Numbered from the stretch's first letter, positions 28,401 to 43,274 are shown. The stretch is DNA of 64,000 bases from Eledone cirrhosa (GCA_964016885.1 OZ024759.1:9613831-9677830); one strand, 5' to 3'. Translations and numbers: made by a program. The notes: a model not told the origin generated them from the sequence alone.

Positions 28401-30151
28401 GCTTTACCTCACATAATATCTCACATAACATTTACATTACTCTATATATACTATTGTATTGTCACAGTAAAGGCTTTACCTCACATAATATCTCACATAA
28501 CATTTACATTACTCTATATATACTATTGTATTGTCACAGTAAAGACTTTACCTTACATAATATCTCACATAACATTTACATTACTCTATATATACTATTG
28601 TATTTCCACAGTAAAGGCTTTACCTCACATAATACCTCACATAACATTTACATTACTCTATATATACTATTGTATTGTCACAGTAAAGACTTTACCTTAC
28701 ATAATATCTCACATAACATTTACATTACCCTATATATACTATTGTATTTTCACAGTAAAGGCTTTACCTCACATAATATCTCACATAACATTTACATTAC
28801 TCTATATATACTATTGTATTGTCACAGTAAAGACTTTACCTCACATAATATCTCACATAACATTTACATTACTCTATATATACTATTGTATTGTCACAGT
28901 AAAGACTTTACCTCACATAATATCTCACATAACATTTACATTACTCTATATATACTATTGTATTTTCACAGTAAAGGATTTACCTCACATAATATCTCAC
29001 ATAATATCGAATCTATGAGATTTTGATATTATTTATTTTGAGAACAATACCTTAACATCGGTATGAGTGGCTATTAGAGCCGGTTTGAACAGAAAGATAT
29101 TAGAGAATTCTGGCCAGATATGGCCGGTTTAAATGCTAAAGGGTTAATTCTAATTTTATATCCACTAAGTGTCCCCTCCTCCCCACTGGTTTCACCCCCC
29201 CCCCCCGTCCCTTCCCACAGATCTCTACCTTATTATCTCTAACACATGTAGATTCTTAATCTGTTGACTGCTGTGTATATTTTACACAGCTACACTTGCT
29301 GTGCCGGGGTTTTTTCTTCAGTAAAATGACTATTTTTTTTAAACAAACATTTATTAACAACACATATCTGAATGATTGACAAATGTCACATCAATAAACT
29401 AGTAACTCCGTCTAGCTTTGAAGTTATGAACTATTAGAAACAAGTTCATAACTTTGAAGTTATAATAATAATAATAATAATGAAATTATTGTGTACAGTG
29501 CTCAGGTGCACTACAACTCATCAAAGGTGCATGTATAGTACATAGAATAATGTACAAATGTCAGGAAAAGGAATAGTGTATGAGTCATGATATACATGTG
29601 TGCATGTGTATGGAGGGGGGACATCAGGTGTTGTGTTGGCGAATTTCAGGAAGTATGGAGGTTTTAAAGGATGCAGTGTCCTGACAGCTAACAACTGATG
29701 CAGGTAGTTTGTTCCATGGAGGTTTTAAAGGATGCAGTGTCCTGACAGCTAACAATTGATGCAGGTAGTTTGTTCCATGGAGGTTTTAAAGGATGCAGTG
29801 TCCTGACAGCTAACAACTGATGCAGGTAGTTTGTTCCATGGAGGTTTTAAAGGATGCAGTGTCTCGACAGCTAACAACTGATGCAGGGAGTTTGTTCCAT
29901 GCTTCAAGAACTCTGAGCATGAAAAAATGTTTCTGAAAGTCATGGGAGCTGAGATTTTGATATTATTTATTTTGAACAGAAAGAGGGAACAGAATTCTGG
30001 CTGGATATGGCTAGTTTAAATGCTGAAGGGTTAAGGCATTTTTCTCAAAATAAATAATATCAAAATCTTGTAGATTCGACATTATGTGAAATAATTAAGT
30101 GAAATAAAGAGTTTACTGTGAAAATATAATAGTATATATAGAGTAATGTAA

Positions 30152-30226
<75 letters not shown>

Positions 30227-31404
30227 GTATTTCCCAGCGCCGAAGACACTTCGTTTTCGAGGATGCACCCTAATTTTGACAAACAAAAATTTGATAAAAT
30301 GCAGAACGCATGGTTGATTTTTGAGACTTATTTTAGGAAAAAATAGTAGTGTCTTCGATGCCAGGAAATACGATAAATGCTAAAGGGTTAACCAACCTAA
30401 ATTATTTCACCTATTAACCACTGACAAACCAATGTGCTGCCATTGTCTCTAATAATAATTAATTTCGGTTTCAGGACTACAAGTATGGCAGTGATTCTGT
30501 CAATGTATCTTGCCAAATACAAAATGCCAATTCCATGTTGGTCTCCTAAGAAAGGTTTCTATATAAAACGTACATCCCTTCATGCTACATTCTCTGTGAG
30601 TATATTTTCACCATTTCTCAGTCTATTTCCAGAAATTCTGGACTTGTCTAAAAACTGACATCATTTAATAGAGGTCACCATCCAGTGGTCCGAGAAAAAG
30701 TTTTGGTGGTCCACAGAAAAATTTGGAGATTATTTACAATTTTTATGTTTTATTAAAATCTTGTGAAGGCGTGTGGCTGAGTGGTTAGAGAATTGGGTTC
30801 GCAATCTTGAGGTTGTGAGTTTGATTCCTGGACCGGGCGATGCGTTATGTCCTTGAACAAGACACTTTATTTCACGTTGCTTCTTCTACCTGGAGTTGCG
30901 ACCGATAGATAGTATTAGCAATTGGAAAGACCAACGGAAACATTGTTTCCTCAGTCCGATTTGACGAAAGTCGATCGTTCCTTCTAATATCTTGTTTGTA
31001 ACATTTAATGTTTTATTTTCAGATGTTAATAGCCATTATTTTTGGCTGGATATTGTGTGGCATCCTGACCCAGGCTGATCTTCTTACCCACGACAAACAG
31101 GATAAACAATTTAATGCTAGAACTGATTCTAAACTTTACGTTCTGGGGGCTTCAGATTGGTTTTTCTTTCCCTATCCTGGTGAGAGCCTTTCTTAACGTT
31201 TTACAACATCTCTTATGAATGGGGTGTCATTCTGTGTGTCTGTGTGTGTGTATGTGTCTGTGTGTGTGCGTGTGTGTGTATATATGCGTGTGTGTGTGTG
31301 TGTATGTGTGTCTGGCATGGGTTAGACGAGTTGTCCTGTTGTGGGCAATGTTAAATCAGGTGACCATGTCTTGGTCATACAGAACTGATTTTGACTAGGT
31401 TTCT

Positions 31405-31472
<68 letters not shown>

Positions 31473-32830
31473 ACACACACACACATATATATATATATAT
31501 ATGTATACACACACACATATATATATATATGTATACAGACATATATATATATATGTATACACACACATATATATATATATATATATGGACCTTCCAATTT
31601 CATTTTACATGATATACATGTCTGTATATTTTAATTATTTAAAAATTATTTCTAAGTGAACATGATTTAACCCCCCTTTAGCATTCACATTACTCTATAT
31701 ATACTATTATATTTTCATGGTAAAGGCTTTACCTCGCATAATTATCTCACATAATATCGAATCTATGAGATTTTGAAAGTATTTATTTTGAGAACAATAC
31801 CTTAACATCAGTATGAGTGGCCAGTTACAGCCAGTTTCAACAGAAAGAGGTAGAGAATTCTGGCCAGCTTTGCCCGGTTTGAACATTAAAAGGTTAAGAA
31901 AGTATTTTTAAGTGAACGTGACCCAACAGATCAAGGGTGTTCTATAATCTATATAAATTTCATTGCTTATTTTTGCAGGTTATTTTGGATTCTCAGTGAA
32001 TATTTCTATCAGCACCATCATAAGCTTTTTTATAGCCACGTTAGCTTCTGTCGTGGATTCCATTGCTGACTATTACGCCTGTGCCAAAATAAGTGGCACA
32101 CCAATTCCACCAAATCATTCGGTGAACCGAGGTATTGTTATTGAAGGATTAGCAACAATATATGCTGGTGCTCTTGGTATTGGTCATGGAACAACAACAT
32201 ATGGGGGTAATATTGGCGCTATTGCAATAACAAGGGTAGGTGGTTGTATTCACAATATATTACAGTATTACCAGGCGTTGAAGACGCTACATTTTTTCTA
32301 AAATCAGTCTCAAAAATCTGCTATGAGTCCCGGAGGCCAAAGGTTGGTTATTATTTTTTACAAATATTTGGTTGTCAAAATTAGGGTGCGTCCTCGAGGA
32401 CGGGAAATACATTACATACATACATATATATATCTATCTATCTGAGACGGGTAAAATTCCCGAGATCCATGGACGAGTTCTCTCCAGTGGTCTCTGTCCC
32501 TCATTATCGCTGCCATATCCTGCATCTCCAACAGACCAGTGTCTGTCCTTAGGGCATCAACATATGTTAACCTTGGTCTTCCTCTTCTAGTGTGTCCATG
32601 GAGGGGCTCCCAAACCAAGAGACTCACTCAGATGATGGATGGGTGCTACACGAGAATGCTGAGGATGGCTCTGAACATTAATCAGTATACACTGAGGATG
32701 AAAAACTCAGAGCTGTATGGGAGCATCCCAAAAGTCAGCTCAAAAGTGACACAGAGGAGACTGAGGTTGGCTGGACATGCTCACCGACATCCAGAGTTGA
32801 CATTGCACTCAGTGCTCCTTTGGGAGCCCC

Positions 32831-32866
<36 letters not shown>

Positions 32867-35800
32867 CGATATATTAACAAATGGAAACTATATTTATAAA
32901 AGCATATTTATTTCATTATACATATTTCAAGGACACCAAGTCAAATTATGGTGTGGTTTCATCAGATAAAATATAATATAGATCAGTTTTATAAATAAAT
33001 ATTGACATACCCTTAAAGAAAGCGGCCATTTCTGTTGGAAGCTCCCGGATAGTCAACAGAAATGGTTGCATTCTTTAAGGGTATGTCATAAAACTGATCT
33101 ATATTATATTTTATCTGATGAAAGCGCACCATAATTTGACTTGGTGTCCTTGAAATATGTATAATGAAATAAATATGATTTTATAAATATAGTTCCCATT
33201 TGTTAATATATCGTATTTTTACTCCAATAATTTGTTGAGTGCTTTATATCAGTTATAAAAATATTTACTTGTTGTATCCCAACAATTTAAATATAACTTC
33301 TACATATATATATATATAACATCATCATCATCTTCGTTTAACGTCCGTTCTTCCACGCTAGCATGGGTTAGACGGGTTGTCCTGTTATGGGCAGTGTCCG
33401 GTCGGCTGACCTTGTCTTGCTCATACGGGAACTGATTCTGGCTTGATTTCTACAGCTGGATGCCCTTCCTAACACCAACCTCATTTACAGTGAGTGCTGG
33501 GTGCTTTTTTGCCGTGGCACCTCCATGTCCACTTTACAGTGTGGGCTGGGTGCTTTTTTGCCATGGCACCTCCACGTCCACTTTACAGTGTGGGCTGGGT
33601 GCTTTTTTGCCATGGCACCTCCACGTCCACTTTACAGTGTGGGCTGGGTGCTTTTTTGCTGTGGCACCTCCATGTCCACTTTACAGTGTGGGCTGGGTGC
33701 TTTTTTGCCATGGCACCTCCACGTCCACTTTACAGTGTGGGCTGGGTGCTTTTTTGCCATGGCACCTCCACGACCACTTTACAGTGTGGGCTGGGTGCTT
33801 TTTTGCCGTGGCACCTCCACGTCCACTTTACAGTGTGGGCTGGGTGCTTTTTTGCCGTGGCACCTCCACGTCCACTTTACAGTGAGTGCTGGGTGCTTTT
33901 TTGCCGTGGCACCTCCACGTCCACTTTACAGTGAGTGCTGGGTGCTTTTTTGCCGTGGCACCTCCACGTCCACTTTACAGTGTGGGCTGGGTGCTTTTTT
34001 GCCGTGGCACATCCACGTGGTTACCCCCAATTGAACCCTGGATATACACACACACACATATATATATATATATGGCTTTCATTGTTTTCAGTTCTCCCTG
34101 CTACAGCTTATTCATCGTCATCATCATCACGGTACCCTAACCCTTTTCGGGGTCATTGTTGCATCAACTGCTTCCATCTCTGACGAGTACTTGGGTTGTG
34201 GCAAACTTCTTTCCTATCCACCGTTTCCTCACTTTCTCTTCCCCCACACTGTTCCCTGGAGAATCATTCAGCTAATGATATGTTTCATAAACCTACATTT
34301 AGTGTCATTGCTAGCTTGTTACATCAACTCCTCCTCCACCCCCCCTCCTTAAATAACCATAGCTTTCTCCACTAACTCCAGCAGTTGTGTCAACCATTGT
34401 TGAATTAGCTGTGAAGCCACTGTTGTTCACAACACCGAGGTCATCTAATTAAACTGATGATCGTCACATGAGCTACTGCTCACTATGAGACAAGCAGGCT
34501 TTTTATTGAGGCTTACTCCTCTAGATCTGACCTGTTCTGCTCGACTATCCTATGACAGCCATATCATAGACTCTAGATGTGACCTGTTCTGTCAGACTAT
34601 CCTATGACAGCCATATCAGAGACTCTAGATGTGACCTGTTCTGTCAGACTATCCTATGATAGCCATATCAGAGACTCTAGATGTGACCTGTTCTGTCAGA
34701 CTATCCTATGATAGCCATATCATAGACTCTAGATGTGACCTGTTCTGTCAGACTATCCTATGACAGCCATATCAGAGACTCTAGATGTGACCTGTTCTGT
34801 CAGACTATCCTATGATAGCCATATCAGAGACTCTAGATGTGACCTGTTCTGTCAGACTATCCTATGATAGCCATATCATAGACTCTAGATGTGACCTGTT
34901 CTGTCAGACTATCCTATGACAGCCATATCATAGACTCTAGATGTGACCTGTTCTGTCAGACTATCCTATGACAGCCATATCAGAGACTCTAGATGTGACC
35001 TGTTCTGTCAGACTATCCTATGATAGCCATATCATAGACTCTAGATGTGACCTGTTCTGTCAGACTATCCTATGACAGCCATATCATAGACTCTAGATGT
35101 GACCTGTTCTGTCAGACTATCCTATGACAGCCATATCATAGACTCTAGATGTGACCTGTTCTGTCAGACTATCCTATGACAGCCATATCATAGACTCTAG
35201 ATGTGACCTGTTCTGTCAGACTATCCTATGACAGCCATATCAGAGACTCTAGATCTGACCTGTTCTGTCAGACTATCCTATGACAGCCATATCAGAGACT
35301 CTAGATGTGACCTGTTCTGTCAGACTATCCTATGACAGCTATATCATAGACTCTAGATGTGACCTGTTCTGTCAGACTATCCTATGATAGCTATATCAGA
35401 GACTCTAGATGTGACCTGTTCTGTCAGACTATCCTATGACAGCCATATCATAGACTCTAGATGTGACCTGTTCTGTCAGACTATCCTATGATAGCCATAT
35501 CAGAGACTCTAGATGTGACCTGTTCTGTCAGACTATCCTATGATAGCTATATCAGAGACTCTAGATGTGACCTGTTCTGTCAGACTATCCTATGACAGCC
35601 ATATCATAGACTCTAGATGTGACCTGTTCTGTCAGACTATCCTATGATAGCCATATCAGAGACTCTAGATGTGACCTGTTCTGTCAGACTATCCTATGAC
35701 AGCCATATCAGAGACTCTAGATGTGACCTGTTCTGTCAGACTATCCTATGACAGCCATATCAGAGACTCTAGATGTGACCTGTTCTGTCAGACTATCCCA

Positions 35801-38800
35801 TGATAGCCATATCATAGACTCTAGATGTGACCTGTTCTGTCAGACTATCCTATGACAGCCATATCAGAGACTCTAGATGTGACCTGTTCTGTCAGACTAT
35901 CCTATGACAGCCATATCATAGACTCTAGATGTGACCTGTTCTGTCAGACTATCCTATGATAGCTGTATCAGAGTCTCTAGATGTGACCTGTTCTGTCAGA
36001 CTATCCTATGACAGCCATATCAGAGACTCTAGATGTGACCTGTTCTGTCAGACTATCCTATGACAGCCATATCAGAGACTCTAGATGTGACCTGTTCTGC
36101 TAGACTATCCTATGACAGCCATATCAGAGACTCTAGATCTGACCTGTTCTGTCAGACTATCCTATGATAGCCATATCAGAGACTCTAGATGTGACCTGTT
36201 CTGTCAGACTATCCTATGACAGCCATATCAGAGACTCTAGATCTGACCTGTTCTGTCAGACTATCCTATGACAGCCATATCAGAGACTCTAAATGTAACC
36301 TGTTCTGCTAGACTAAAGGTTCTCAACGGGGGGCGTTTCTGAACTCCAGGGGGGCGTTTGGGAGCAAGGTCAATTACCGGACATGCCTGCACACCTGCTC
36401 ACAGCTGCGGTCAGACTATAGTTATGCTGTCTGCAGCTGTGAGCGGGTGTGCAGGCATGTCCAGTAATCGAGACGTTAACCGGTAATTGAGATCCTAAAA
36501 ATGGAAAAACTCACAGTCAACTGGGTCAAAGACACTTTGAGCACAGCCAGTTAGAATCTTGTCTGAAATTATTGACTCAACCGTAACGAGTTAACACTAT
36601 GTAGATCTATTTTATTCCCTATTGTATAAATAATATTACAAATAAAAAAAAGAAAAGAATAAAACAGAAGCAAGTAGAACACACATCTAGGACCACATAC
36701 AACACATAATCAGATAATACACACATCTAGGACCACATACAACACATAATCAGATAATACACATGTCTAGGACCACATACAAGACATAATCAGATAATAC
36801 ACACATCTAGGACCACATACAACACATAATCAGATAATACACACATCTAGGACCACATACAACACATAATCATATAATACACACATCTAGGACCACATAC
36901 AACACATAATCAGATAATACACACGTCTAGGACTACATACAACACATAATCAGATAATACACACGTCTAGGACCACATACAACACATAATCAAATAATAC
37001 ACACATCTAGGACCACATACAACACATAATCAGATAATACACACATCTAGGACCACATACAACACATAATCAGATAATACACACATCTAGGACCACATAC
37101 AACACATAATCAGATAATACACACGTCTAGGACCACATACAACACATAATCAGATAATACACACATCTAGGACCACATACAACACATAATCAGATAATAC
37201 ACACGTCTAGGACCACATACAACACATAATCAGATAATACACACATCTAGGACCACATACAACGCATAATCAGATAATACACACATCTAGGACCACATAC
37301 AACACATAATCAGATAATACACACATCTAGGACCACATACAACACATAATCAGATAATACACACATCTAGGACCACATACAACACATAATCAGATAATAC
37401 ACACATCTAGGACCACATACAACACATAATCAGATAATACACACATCTAGGACCACATACAACACATAATCAGATAATACACACATCTAGGACCACATAC
37501 AACACATAATCAGATAATACACACATCTAGGACCACATACAACACATAATCAGATAATACACACATCTAGGACCACATACAACACATAATCAGATAATAC
37601 ACACATCTAGGACCACATACAACACATAATCAGATAATACACACATCTAGGACCACATACAACACATAATCAGATAATACACACATCTAGGACCACATAC
37701 AACACATAATCAGATAATACACACGTCTAGGACCACATACAACACATAATCAGGTAATACACACATCTAGGACCACATACAACACATAATCAGATAATAC
37801 ACACATGTTTGGAATATTGTTAATCAATTTTTTAGTAATCTACTGATATAAAAATCAGTAGTATATTGAAAAAGGGAAAAAATAGGGTGGTGGGGGAGGG
37901 GTGGGTCGTGATTTCGAGGGACAAAAGTTTGGCCTAAATGGGTTGAGAACCTGTGTGCTAGACTATCCTATGACAGCCATATCAGAGACTCTAGATCTGA
38001 CCTGTTCTGTCAGACTATCCTATGACAGCCATATCAGAGACTCTAGATCTGACCTGTTCTGTCAGACTATCCTATGACAGCCATATCAGAGACTCTAGAT
38101 GTGACCTGTTCTGTCAGACTATCCTATGATAGCCATATCATAGACTCTAGATCTGACCTGTTCTGTCAGACTATCCTATGACAGCTATATCAGAGACTCT
38201 AGATCTGACCTGTTCTGCTAGACTATCCTATGATAGCCATATCAGAGACTCTAGATGTGACCTGTTCTGCTAGACTATCCTATGATAACCATATCAGAGA
38301 CTCTAGATCTGACCTGTTCTGTCAGACTATCCTATGACAGCCATATCATAGACTCTAGATCTGACCTGTTCTGTCAGACTATCCTATGATAGCTATATCA
38401 GAGACTCTAGATCTGACCTGTTCTGTCAGACTATCCTATGATAGCCATATCATAGACTCTAGATGTGACCTGTTCTGTCAGACTATCCTATGACAGCCAT
38501 ATCAGAGACTCTAGATCTGACCTGTTCTATTAGACTATCCTATGATAGCCATATCAGAGACTCTAGATCTGACCTGTTCTATTAGACTATCCTATGATAG
38601 CCATATCAGAGACTCTAGATCTGACCTGTTCTGTCAGACTATCCTATGACAGCTATATCAGAGACTCTAGATCTGACCTGTTCTGCTAGACTATCCTATG
38701 ATAGCCATATCAGAGACTCTAGATGTGACCTGTTCTGCTAGACTATCCTATGATAACCATATCAGAGACTCTAGATGTGACCTGTTCTGTCAGACTATCC

Positions 38801-41800
38801 TATGATAGCCATATCAGAGACTCTAGATCTGACCTGTTCTGTCAGACTATCCTATGATAGCCATATCAGAGACTCTAGATGTGACCTGTTCTGTCAGACT
38901 ATCCTATGATAGCCATATCAGAGACTCTAGATGTGACCTGTTCTGCTAGACTATCCTATGATAGCCATATCAGAGACTCTAGATCTGACCTGTTCTGCTA
39001 GACTATCCTATGATAACCATATCAGAGACTCTAGATGTGACCTGTTCTGTCAGACTATCCTATGATAGCTATATCAGAGTCTCTAGATGTGACCTGTTCT
39101 GTCAGACTATCCTATGATAGCCATATCATAGACTCTAGATCTGACCTGTTGTGTCAGACTATCCTATGACAGCCATATCAGAGACTCTAGATGTGACCTG
39201 TTCTGTCAGACTATCCTATGACAGCCATATCAGAGACTCTAGATGTGACCTGTTCTGTCAGACTATCCTATGATAGCCATATCAGAGACTCTAGATGTGA
39301 CCTGTTCTGTTAGACTATCCTATGACAGCTATATCATAGACTCTAGATGTGACCTGTTCTGTCAGACTATCCTATGACAGCTATATCAGAGACTCTAGAT
39401 GTGACCTGATCTGTCAGACTATCCTATGATAGCTATATCATAGACTCTAGATGTGACCTGATCTGTCAGAGGCACCACACGTACAGTGTGGCTTTTCACC
39501 ACTCAGGTCTATCTACAGGCTGAGAGAGGTTAGGTGCTCAGCTTCAATGAACATATATTGTGTGTCATCAGTTCATTGAGTGGCAAATTATACAATCACT
39601 AAAAACATAATTGTTATAAAATTCCAGGAGCTTCAACAGCTGGAAATGAGGTTTGAAAATTCCATAAAATTTATTAGAATTACTCAAAGCAAAGCTTAGA
39701 AAGACTGCAAAGAAATACATTGGTACTACCAGACATCCACGGAGATGAGTAGGAACAGATGATATAAAGATAAGATTATAGTTATTAAAATATAAATATA
39801 TAGTTATATATAAGACAGAAAGACTCATATATCAGACATAATTCTTCAACTGTATATAGAGTACTTTAATAATTAGGGAATAGAACCATTAAAAAATATA
39901 TATGAAACATACAAACAGACAAGGGCACCCTGCTATAGAAATCATGCCTTAAAGGGTAGAGAATACCCTTTAGTTGAGTGAAAGACAACAGACTCTCTAC
40001 TGATTGTGATCTACATGATAAACACACCCAGTACACTCTGTAAAGTGGCTGCTGGTGGGGTAGAGAATACCCTTTAGTTGAGTGAAAGACAACACACTCT
40101 CTACTGATTGTGATCTACACGATAAACACACCCAGTACACTCTGTAAAGTGGCTGCTGGTAGGGTAGAGAATACTCTTTAGTTGAGTGAAAGACAACACA
40201 CTCTCTACTGATTGTGATCTACACGATAAACACACCCAGTACACTCTGTAAAGTGGCTGCTGGTAGGAAAGGAATCCTCTGTAGAAAGCTTGCCAGACAA
40301 AAGTTTGAAAGGACCATTTAGTTTATGTCAAAAGACATGACAACTTCTCCGTACTTGATATGACTGTACGTAAGTAGGAGTTTATGTCAAAAGACATGAC
40401 AACTTCTCCGTACTTGATATGACTGTACGTAAGTAGTTTATGTCAAAAGACATGACAACTTCTCTGTATTTGATATGACTGTACGTAAGTAGGAGTTTAT
40501 GTCAAAAGACATGACAACTTCTCCGTACTTGATATGACTGTACGTAAGTAGGAGTTTATGTCAAAAGACATGACAACTTCTCTGTATTTGATATGACTGT
40601 ACGTAAGTAGGAGTTTATGTCAAAAGACATGACAACTTCTCCGTACTTGATATGACTGTACGTAAGTAGGAGTTTATGTCAAAAGACATGACAACTTCTC
40701 TGTATTTGATATGACTGTACGTAAGTAGGAGTTTATGTCAAAAGACATGACAACTTCTCTGTATTTGATATGTCTGTACGTAAGTAGGAGTTTATGTCAA
40801 AAGACATGACAACTTCTCCGTACTTGATATGACTGTACGTAAGTAGTTTATGTCAAAAGACATGACAACTTCTCCGTACTTGATATGTCTGTACGTAAGT
40901 AGGAGTTTATGTCAAAAGACATGACAACTTCTCCGTACTTGATATGACTGTACGTAAGTAGTTTATGTCAAAAGACATGACAACTTCTCCGTACTTGATA
41001 TGTCTGTACGTAAGTAGGAGTTTATGTCAAAAGACATGACAACTTCTCCGTACTTGATATGACTGTACGTAAGTAGTTTATGTCAAAAGACATGACAACT
41101 TCTCCGTACTTGATATGACTGTACGTAAGTAGTTTATGTCAAAAGACATGACAACTTCTCCGTACTTGATATGCCTGTACGTAAGTAGGAGTTTATGTCA
41201 AAAGACATGACAACTTCTCCGTACTTGATATGACTGTACGTAAGTAGTTTATGTCAAAAGACATGACAACTTCTCCGTACTTGATATGTCTGTACGTAAG
41301 TAGGAGTTTATGTCAAAAGACATGACAACTTCTCCGTACTTGATATGTCTGTACGTAAGTAGGAGTTTATGTCAAAAGACATGACAACTTCTCCGTACTT
41401 GATATGACTGTACGTAAGTAGTTTATGTCAAAAGACATGACAACTTCTCCGTACTTGATATGACTGTACGTAAGTAGTTTATGTCAAAAGACATGACAAC
41501 TTCTCCGTAAGTAAAATACAAACACCTTCAGCTGGTCAGTAGTCCTGCTTCAGTACTGGCTTGGACCATTTAAACCTGTCCAACCCATGCTAGCAAGGAA
41601 AACAGACATTAGATGATGATGATGATGATATATATATACACACATATATACATATACATACATATATATACATCATCATCACCGTTTTACGTCCGTTCTT
41701 CCACGCTAGCATGGGTTAGACGGGTTGTCCTGTCGTGGGCAGTGTCTGGTCGGCTGACCATGCCTTGCGCATACAGGAACTGATTTGGCTTGATTTCTAC

Positions 41801-42214
41801 AGCTGGATGTCCTTCCTAACACCAACCTCATTTACAGTGAGTGCTGGGCGCTTTTTTGCCGTGGCACCTCCACATCCACTTTAAAGTGGGAAGGGATGGG
41901 GGGCATATTGTCTATATGCTTCAGCTTCGACTTGTACCTGTGGGAAGTCAGGTCTTCTGTATTACTGTGTGACGCCAGAGGTCATGGTCCTGTATCATCG
42001 CCTTTGAGAGGTGCAATTGGGCAAGGTCAGCTTTTATCACTTTAACCCAAGTCTTGTTGGGTCTTCCCACTCCACGGCTTCCATCGACTTCTAGTTCTCT
42101 GCACCTTTTTATGCAGCTGTCATCCTTCATACGCATCACATGTATATATATATATATATATGTGTGTGTGTATGTATATATGTATATATATATATATGTA
42201 TGTATGTATATATG

Positions 42215-42245
<31 letters not shown>

Positions 42246-42461
42246 ATGTATATATATATATGTATATATATATATATGTATGTATATATATATATGTGTG
42301 TGTGTGTATGTATATATATGTATGTATGTATATATGTATATATATACGTATATATCAGTAACCAGGGTAAGAATGGGATGGAAGAAGTTCAGGGAGCTAC
42401 TGCCACTGCTAGCTGCAAAAGGCTTTTCCCTCAAAATAAAAGGCAGACTGTATGATGCGTG

Positions 42462-42495
<34 letters not shown>

Positions 42496-43274
42496 GTTTA
42501 ACGTCCATCTTCCACGCTTGCATGGGTTTGGACGGGAGTTTTCCCACTTGAGGCAAGAGTGGTTGTCTTGCTCGCATAGGACTGTCTGGCTGGTTTTCTA
42601 CGGCTGGATGCCCTTCCTAACACCAACCACATTTACAGTGTGGAACTGGGAGGTTTTGACCGTGTTACCTACATGGCCTACAAACAGCAATGTTACATGG
42701 TAGTGAGACCTGGGCGTTGTGTGTAGAAGACGTGTGTAGATTAGAATGAAATGAAGCATGCATCTCCAATGGATGTGTAATAATATAATTATTGGGAGGG
42801 GGGGGGATATATATATATATGTATATATGTATACATATACATGTATATATGTGTATATATATACATATATATACATATATATAGATGGAGGCACATGGCT
42901 TAGTGGTTAGAGCATTGGCCTTGTAATCGAAAGGTTGTGAGTTCAATTCTCAGACCGGGTGATGTGTTGTTTCCTTGAGCAAGACACTTTATTTCACATT
43001 GCTCCAGTTTACTCAGCTGTAGAAATGAGTAGATCGGACTGGGGTCCCTATCATTCCACTGTAAAGTGGTCGTGGAGGTGCCACGACAAAAAAGCACCCA
43101 GTCCACACTGTAAAGTGGATGTGTAGGCGCCTCGGAAAAAAAGCACCCAGCACTCACTGTAAATGAGGTTGGTGTTAGGAAGGGCATCCAGCTGTAGAAA
43201 TCAAGCCAGAATCAGTATCCGTCTCACCCTTGCAAGCAGGGAAAAGCGGACGTAAAATGATGATGATGATGATG

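Noticed and set aside
32236..32301. Read-through extension of exon 8 to a stop at 32301
   Set aside because: The GTAGGT donor at 32236 joins in phase to exon 9 (SRRV motif); the extension matches nothing and enters a MITE.
36680..37806. CRISPR array
   Set aside because: The period is regular, but units are contiguous with no unique spacers, and the genome is eukaryotic; the same applies to the other arrays.
39568..39828. 86-codon minus-strand frame
   Set aside because: Isolated, AT-rich and with no recognisable domain or splice context.
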